A DNA stretch of 36,812 nt, taken from assembly GCA_023375785.1 (NCBI GenBank), contig SZWC01000531.1:92879-129690 (forward strand). Direction: 5' to 3'. Below are positions 31,670-36,812 of the stretch, piece after piece (within the stretch, counting starts at the first letter, position 1; the number at the start of each line of letters is the position of its first letter). Source of the DNA: Penium margaritaceum (Eukaryota > Streptophyta > Zygnematophyceae > Desmidiales > Peniaceae). The translations under genes and the position numbers were made by a program. The notes beneath the pieces are model-generated. The model was given only the letters and a program-made list of their open reading frames with translations. It did not search any database and was not told the origin of the DNA.

Positions 31670-32260
31670 GAAGGAGCTCTTTCTCCCAGACGTGTTGCCT
31701 TCCCTCAAGCACATGCATCTGCACCGTCGCTTGTGTCACATGCACAATGCCATGATTGATCACTTGCTTTGAAATCAGCCCACACATGGTCTGGATTCCT
31801 CCACCTTCCCAGCTCCATGTGTTTCTCATTGCCTTGACTTCACTCAAGGTAGAATGCATCGCTACCATTCCTCCACCTCTGTCACCCACACAGCCCATCC
31901 TCTAGAACCTTTTCATACTGACGCCATGGGTCCTCTCGATGACAACGCCTTGGATGGCGTTGGAAGTTATGTACTCTGTCTCACTGATGACTACACTCTC
32001 ATGTGTTCGGTCTTTTCCCTTTAGCAAAAGAACGACGTTTTCTCCATTCTTGAGTTGTGGCTACCGCAAGCTCAACACGCTTGCAGTCATTTTCTTCGCA
32101 CGTTTCATTCTGATCATGGTGGTGGGCTCATGGAGCTCACTGCTCGTTTCTGGTCTTCTCACGAGGTGTGTATGGAGCCCTTGGCTCCCTACACATCTAA
32201 GAAAAATGGCGTCTATGAGCATTGAAACTGCACTCTTGCTTACGGTGTCCGTACTCTCTT
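31670..32260 (+). pseudogene. Element C pre-integrase and integrase core
   Basis: HLHRRLCHMHNAM and the pair C-L-D-F (second Cys lost) form the zinc region. The core reads in one frame with few stops: PFHTDAMGPLDD (first Asp at 31920), YVLCLTDDYT, FHSDHGGG (second Asp at 32112) and YTSKKNGVYEH (Glu at 32217). The Asp-to-Glu spacing is close to the D-35-E rule. Downstream LLLSLTSLL-like and SNAGLVARRTY segments are the decayed C-terminus. This is distinct from copia B, which already has its own integrase. Confidence 0.85.
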
Positions 32261-32499
32261 GTTGAGTTTGACATCCCTCCTCTCTTCTCTTTTAAGTCCA
32301 TTTTCTACATGGCATGGTTCTGGAACCGTGTCCATCACGGTCCCCTTTCCTGTCGAATAAACCCATTCAAACGCTGGTTTGGTCGCCAGACGGACATACG
32401 CTTTGCTCATGTCTAGGGTTGTGTCGCCGTCTTTTGGCTTCTCAAAGACCTCCGCTACAACAATCTTAGTCCCCGTGCTTGTCTTTACCCCTACATTTA

Positions 32500-32740
32500 T
32501 GTTTCTGCCATGTTGAAGGCTTGGAAATTCTGGGCCGCAGACCGGTATCATGTCAAAAAGTCGTGTGATGTACCATTATTTGAGGAAGTCTTCCACCATG
32601 ACTTGTCGCATGTCGCTCCACCTTTTTCTTTTTCTCCCTCTATGAGCTTGGGAGGGATGGCCCTGTCTCATCTTTTGGTCTCAGGGCTCATCACCCTTTC
32701 CTTCCACTCGTTCTTCTGCACCGGTCGATCCCACTAACAG
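32500..32740 (+). pseudogene. Element C integrase-to-RT linker
   Basis: A 75-codon segment with LKAWKFWAADRYHVKKSC and PLFEEVFHHDL matches the pattern of the copia linker (AWKFWD...SRDVVFDE). RT should follow but the sequence changes to G/T-rich DNA at 32831. Confidence 0.65.
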
Positions 32741-32986
32741 TGCCTCTCCTCATTTTTCCTCACCATTCAGTGCCCTGACCACCTCCTCTTTAAATTTTCT
32801 CCGGTCTCTGTGTCTTCTGCCACGTCATCTTTGAGGTAGAGTTAATCGAAGGACTTTTATACAATAGAATAAGTGTGTATATAGGAAAGTGGTGTATTAG
32901 GAAGCTTCTAAGAAGGTGGAACCCAGTTAACTATGTTGTATGGGTTGAGCTAGAGTTGTGTGGGTGGAATGGGTAAGGGGGTTGAA

Positions 32987-33023
32987 GGGCGGGGGGCTGG
33001 GGAGCGGGGGGTGAAGGGCTGGG
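32987..33023 (+). other. Potential G-quadruplex
   Basis: Five runs of three or more G separated by one to four bases (GGGCGGGGGGCTGGGGAGCG and onward) satisfy the usual four-tract rule. Formation is inferred from the pattern only. Confidence 0.5.
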
Positions 33024-33823
33024 TTGAAAGTGTATGTGGGGAGTGTATAAGTAGGTGTATAAATGATTGAGTGTTTTCTGATCCAAATAATACACTTGTG
33101 TGTGATTCAAGTGGTTTGACCTTGATGTGGATAAGGGGGAGGGGGGGTCCTGTTGGGTGAAAGTGAATATAGGGAGAGAATGTGGAGGTGTAGTAATTGG
33201 TGATTGTGGTGTGGATGAAATGGAACACTAGTGTACATCTAAGACGTGGTAAGGCTGGCTTGAGGTAGGAGGGGAGGGGGGGTTGGTAATTAGAGTATGT
33301 TATGGTGAGTTAGTGTCTCATATGTTTTTTTAGTGGTGTACGTTGTTATGTGGATTACAAGAGAGGAGTGTGGAGGGTGGAGGGGGTGCGGGGTGAAAGT
33401 GTATGTGGAGTGTCTACGAGGAGGTGTACGAAAGAAATGCATGGTGGGGGTACAAGTGTGCACTTGTGTTTACTGGTGTCTAGTTTGTAGGAGGGTTCTA
33501 GGAAGGTGGACACTATTTTTTTGTGGGTTGAACTAGAGATGGACGGGTGGAATGTGTACTAGGGGGCTAGGGTTTGGGAAAGTGTATGTGGAGAGTGCAT
33601 GAGGTGTATGTATGTTATAGTATTTTGTGGCGGTATGTGTCCACTTGTGCATTGAATCATGTAGGTTGAGGTAAAGGTGGATGTGAGGGGGTGGAGGGGT
33701 GTTGGGTGAAAGTGCATATGGAGAGTGGATGTGGAGGTGTAATATTATATGAGTGTGGTGTGCATTAAAGTGGACACTAGTGTAAAGTGAACTTTGAGGA
33801 AGACTAGGTTTATGTGGAAGGGT

Positions 33824-33838
33824 GGGGGGGGGGGGGGG
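33824..33838 (+). repeat. Poly-G run (15 bases)
   Basis: Uninterrupted G tract inside the inverted-repeat element, comparable to the tracts at the assembly gap and the window end. Confidence 0.9.
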
Positions 33839-33975
33839 CTGAAAGTGTACACACTTCTAGTGTATAAAAGTCCTTCGATAAAATCTACCTCAAGGCTTGA
33901 GGTAGGTAAGAGTGGGGGGATGTGAGGTGAAAGTGGAAGTGAATACAAGAGAAGTGCTGTGTGATTTAGGATGGT

Positions 33976-35574
33976 AAGTAGTGCACAAAAATGGCAAACG
34001 ATAATTCCTTAGCATTTAATGTTGAAAAGTTCCTTTAAAATTTTTAAAATCAGCTCAAAAATATTCTTTAGACTTATATCAAAACAACATCCCACTAGAT
34101 TACTCTCCTAAGAATTTTCCTTTCAGACTCAATCACAGGAAATTGACAAGAAGATTGCAGACATATACTTGACCATAATCTTATATATGTCATTTGTGCA
34201 TGTTTCTCCCCTAAGCTAGATGTCCACTACGCCTAATTTTTCCTTAATGCCGGCACCGAATTCATCTTTGGACACTCTTGTATTTCTCGACAACCTCTAT
34301 ACCGGCAGTCAAAAAGTTCATCTGCCGCTCAACCGGCAATGCCGCTCAACCGGCAAGTTAGCGTCCGTCTAGTAGTCATCCAACACAAGCGCACCGGACA
34401 AACTATCTGATAGAAAAAAATCCTCGCAATTGTCGTTGCTAGTTTTCCTATTTAGATGACTCACCATCTCGTCATCGATGCCACACATTTTGGGTCTCTT
34501 TTCTATCCGCGGTCGGATGCAATCGATACTTCGTAAATATGGCGCTTGTGTTGTGGAGTACTTCGGCGTCTCCGATAGATTCAAAGTGGGTGATCGAACG
34601 ACAGTTTGAGACACACAAGCTTAGAATATATCGGATGTAAAGTCAAAGTCGTACAAACCTTGATCGACGGTTAGCGCATTTCGATAGACGATCGTTAAAC
34701 ATATGAATTTGTAAAGAGTTCGATTATTGGTTGGCGCCGATCGTCAACCCTGATTCATTGACGATTCGTGGACGTGCATTGATTTGTTCACTTGTGTACA
34801 CTACCCGGTCACTCGCGTGCTATTTGTCGTGCAGTTCCACATTCACTCGCCACATACACATGTCACCTTGAGGGAGGATGGGGGATGGCATGTCAAACCC
34901 AAAACCAGATCCCCCCTCCCATCCAGCGGCCACCAGTCAAGTGCATAGGGAGGATGCATGCGGAAGTGCATAGCTCTCGCACATAATTTTGGTGAATGAG
35001 TACAAAAGTGCGATCTAGAAAATTCGTGGAATGTTCTTTTGCCGGAATGAACTATTTCATGCATGCGGCATCTAACCGCACAATCGGTTGTACACCTCCT
35101 AATACAATTCTCACGTACATTTCGGGGGATCGCGAGGGGGGAGGGGGAGCAAGGTGGGGGGGAGTTGGGAGCGAAAAGCAGACATGTGTTTCCTAAGAAC
35201 TGAAACTCCCAACAACTGTCGCGAAGACATCTCCCCGTCTTCCGGCTCCTATTCTTTTCAAAACAGATCGTCTGGAGCCCAATCTGTCTTCGGATAGCCA
35301 GAAGTAGGTCTCCTTACAACTTCAGGAAGTTGTTGCCTTCCTCGATTTTCTAACTCTAATGGTGAATTGTTGTTACAATAAATAATCATCATAGTAAAAA
35401 AATCCAGAAAAATATGAAAAACCCTTGTAAGTTGTGTGTAAAAAATGTACTTGCTTCTGATATGCATCCTTAGTAGAAATGAAGGAAACCTCCCAAAAAT
35501 GATAATCCATGTGAGAAACCTTTCTGAAGAACTGTGATGGAATCATAGAATTTTGTGAGTATAGAAGATTCTTA
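33976..35574. other. Spacer with no recognisable gene
   Basis: Mixed AT-rich DNA. An 81-codon minus ORF (34369-34614) has no motif I recognise. 34680-34770 has loosely repeated GACGATCGT-type words on both strands. 35130-35170 is a G-rich purine stretch. Confidence 0.5.
34323..34356 (+). repeat. Perfect 17-bp tandem duplication
   Basis: TGCCGCTCAACCGGCAA occurs twice back to back with no mismatch. Confidence 0.9.
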
Positions 35575-36618
35575 TTACCTTCCAGTTTCCACTATAGGCA
35601 TTATAGGAAACTTCCTAATAGTCTCTTGTGTATGGTTATGTATGGTATACACAATTAGAGGAGTGCATGATTTAGGGTGATTAGTTCTAAATGTTGTCTC
35701 TAGAATCAACACATGTTCCCGCCATCGCCTGGGCATGAGGTTGTTGTACGCATGCCAGTAGGCCATGCCTGTGTGACCCATGTCCACCAAGGACTTTGGA
35801 TTCTCTCCCAATAAATCATGAAAGCACTCGCATACACGTAGGGCTGTCTCCTCTCCTTCCACCCATCGCAGGTGCATGTCCTGTCTTGCACAGTCACTTG
35901 GCGCGGACGTTTGCTCGGGCTTGTCACTATGGTAGAGTGTGGGTCCTCCTCTCCCACATCATACTCTGCACTTTTCACAAATGCATTTAGCATCCTAACA
36001 GTCCATTGACCTGCTTACTCAGCTTGCGGCGGTCTGCAAGAAAATTCTAGATCCAGCTGTGAAGTGCCACAAAGCAATAAAAGGGGAAGAGCCTCCAAAC
36101 CTCTAGGATTCGGGCGTTCAACCATTCCTTAGCATTTTAAGTTGTGTGACCACCACATACAAGAGGGTAGTACAGGCTACCCAATTGCTCCTTTGGTATC
36201 CCTCCCTCCTCGTTAGCGCCCAGAAGCATATGAGCAGCGCGCGGGCTCACGCGACGCAATTGTTCCTCACACCGTTGCCACTCCGCCTCGGTTAGTTGGT
36301 GTGCTACGTATCACAACCAGTAGCCCACCTGTTTTTCGTGCTTCTGTCGGACGTTCTCTTGTAGATGAAAATCACAGTATTGTACATGTCTCCCGCCAAT
36401 TTCTCAGCCTCAGCATTTAGGAGTCCCTTGTCCCGATCGCTTATAACGATGGTACCACTCTGTCTGGCTGTTAGAAATCAAACCACTTCCAACTGTCCTT
36501 TTGGCCACCCACCATGGCCCAAGCCATGGACATTGTGTTGTCATTGGCGTAAAAAATCTGGCAAATGGGCAGAACGTGCTTATGCCCATTCTTCAGGTGG
36601 GTGCCGTTTATGGTCAAC
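35575..36618 (-). pseudogene. MULE (Mutator-like) transposase, broken, N-terminus missing
   Basis: Going down the minus strand: INGTHLKNGHKHVLP and AWAMVGGQKDSWKWF form the start of the MULE catalytic domain. After a frameshift GTIVISDRDKGL follows, then YCDFHLQENV (the conserved C-x2-H), LTEAEWQRCEEQL, GGHTT, stop, NAKEWLNARILEVWRLFPF, and FLADRRKLS. A SWIM finger follows, with CTCDGW kept but the later Cys and His changed to Tyr (PYVYA). After one more frameshift the C-terminal block GENPKSLVDMG...YNNLMPRRW appears. At least three stops and three frameshifts are present. The N-terminal part is cut off at 36618 by the TRIM LTR. It would once have catalysed cut-and-paste transposition. Confidence 0.85.
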
Positions 36619-36778
36619 TGTAGTGGATTGGACGGAATCCTTGGCCGACTAGGCCAAAACCGCGGTGCTTGAGGGTCTCTGACCCTCAAGCCATCCCGTC
36701 CAACCGCCCACAGTCCCAGGTGGCTCCACTCGAGCCACGTGGCTCCTTCGACCGGTCGGCGTGGCACTGCCACGCTAC

Positions 36779-36779
<1 letters not shown>
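36619..36779 (-). repeat. TRIM-family LTR (161 bp), third copy
   Basis: The reverse complement aligns over exactly 161 bases with the LTRs at 4741 and 4985: starts TGTAGCG at 36779 and ends at 36619 (CACTACA, one change). The 11-bp hairpin (36667-36691) and the CGTGGCA-G-TGCCACG palindrome (36760-36774) are kept. In element orientation the preceding sequence is poly-G, like the TRIM purine tract. It is therefore either the 3' LTR of a TRIM that continues outside the window or a solo LTR. Confidence 0.92.

Positions 36780-36812
<33 letters not shown>
36780..36812. repeat. Poly-C at window end
   Basis: Thirty-three C in a row up to the last base, starting immediately outside the TRIM LTR. It is either an expanded polypurine tract read on the other strand or an assembly-edge artefact. 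Confidence 0.85.

Larger units (their letters stand above)
21764..32830 (+). mobile_element. Copia element C, split by nested copia element B
   Basis: The inferred composite is a primer site at 21764, gag and knuckle at 23650-24663, then interruption by copia B (25180-31504), then pre-integrase, integrase and linker at 31670-32740. The parts share orientation and the expected order, and each half lacks what the other has. RT, RNase H and 3' LTR are missing because the G/T-rich inverted-repeat element starts at 32831. No target duplication was found around copia B, so two unrelated fragments remain possible. Confidence 0.5.
32831..33893. mobile_element. G/T-rich element with ~45-bp terminal inverted repeats
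   Basis: The left end TTGAGGTAGA...ATCGAAGGACTTTTATAC recurs in inverse orientation at the right end (about 33845-33893), with a few mismatches and a 3-base gap. The interior plus strand is strongly G/T-rich. It consists of two diverged tandem copies of a 550-580 bp unit (GGGTTGA(G/A)CTAGAG at 32942 and 33525; CACTAGTGTA at 33226 and 33775). No transposase is encoded, so it would be a non-autonomous DNA element. No target duplication was identified, and similar G/T-rich DNA continues to about 33975. Confidence 0.6.

Noticed and set aside
34680..34770. GACGATCGT/GATCGTCAA words suggesting an inverted repeat or binding-site cluster
   Set aside because: The matches are short and imperfect and do not define arms or a regular spacing.

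Overview
The window is eukaryotic nuclear DNA in which repeats and dead transposable elements outnumber genes. Ty1-copia elements primed by initiator-tRNA-Met, a miniature LTR retrotransposon (TRIM), a Mutator-like (MULE) transposase relic, AT-rich spacers and one GC-rich gene with a plant-like start context all point to a green plant or streptophyte. I cannot name the species. Only one ORF, at 12562-13290, looks like a real protein-coding host gene. It encodes a 242-residue, cysteine-free, alanine-rich protein with an apparent signal peptide and no family I recognise.

Layout: 1-4735 is a microsatellite followed by AT-rich DNA with a 306-bp tandem duplication and a small degenerate minisatellite. 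4741-5145 is a complete 405-bp TRIM with 161-bp LTRs, a tRNA-iMet primer site, a polypurine tract and a perfect 5-bp target duplication. 6337-10680 is bounded by two 354-bp direct repeats and looks like a non-autonomous LTR element whose interior is mostly a 2.8-kb pyrimidine-rich tract. 10681-12400 is AT-rich spacer. 12401-13290 holds the host gene, followed by an assembly gap set in poly-G.

15321-21218 is copia element A on the minus strand, with LTRs of about 637 bp. Its gag, protease, integrase and RNase H are broken, and the C-terminal part of integrase plus the catalytic half of reverse transcriptase have been deleted. 21764-32830 is best read as copia element C on the plus strand: primer site, a 76-bp tandem array, gag and integrase. 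Copia element B (25180-31504, plus strand, both LTRs, a full but broken domain order and a YMDD motif) sits inside it. 32831-33893 is a G/T-rich element with terminal inverted repeats. 35575-36618 is a minus-strand MULE transposase pseudogene cut by another copy of the TRIM LTR (36619-36779), and the window ends in poly-C.

The mobile elements do not appear to cooperate with the host gene. They are layered insertions of different ages, and the TRIM family appears at both ends of the window. The least described items are the TRIM family, whose LTR is almost entirely a chain of hairpins, the 76-bp array, the G/T-rich inverted-repeat element and the pyrimidine-rich LTR element.
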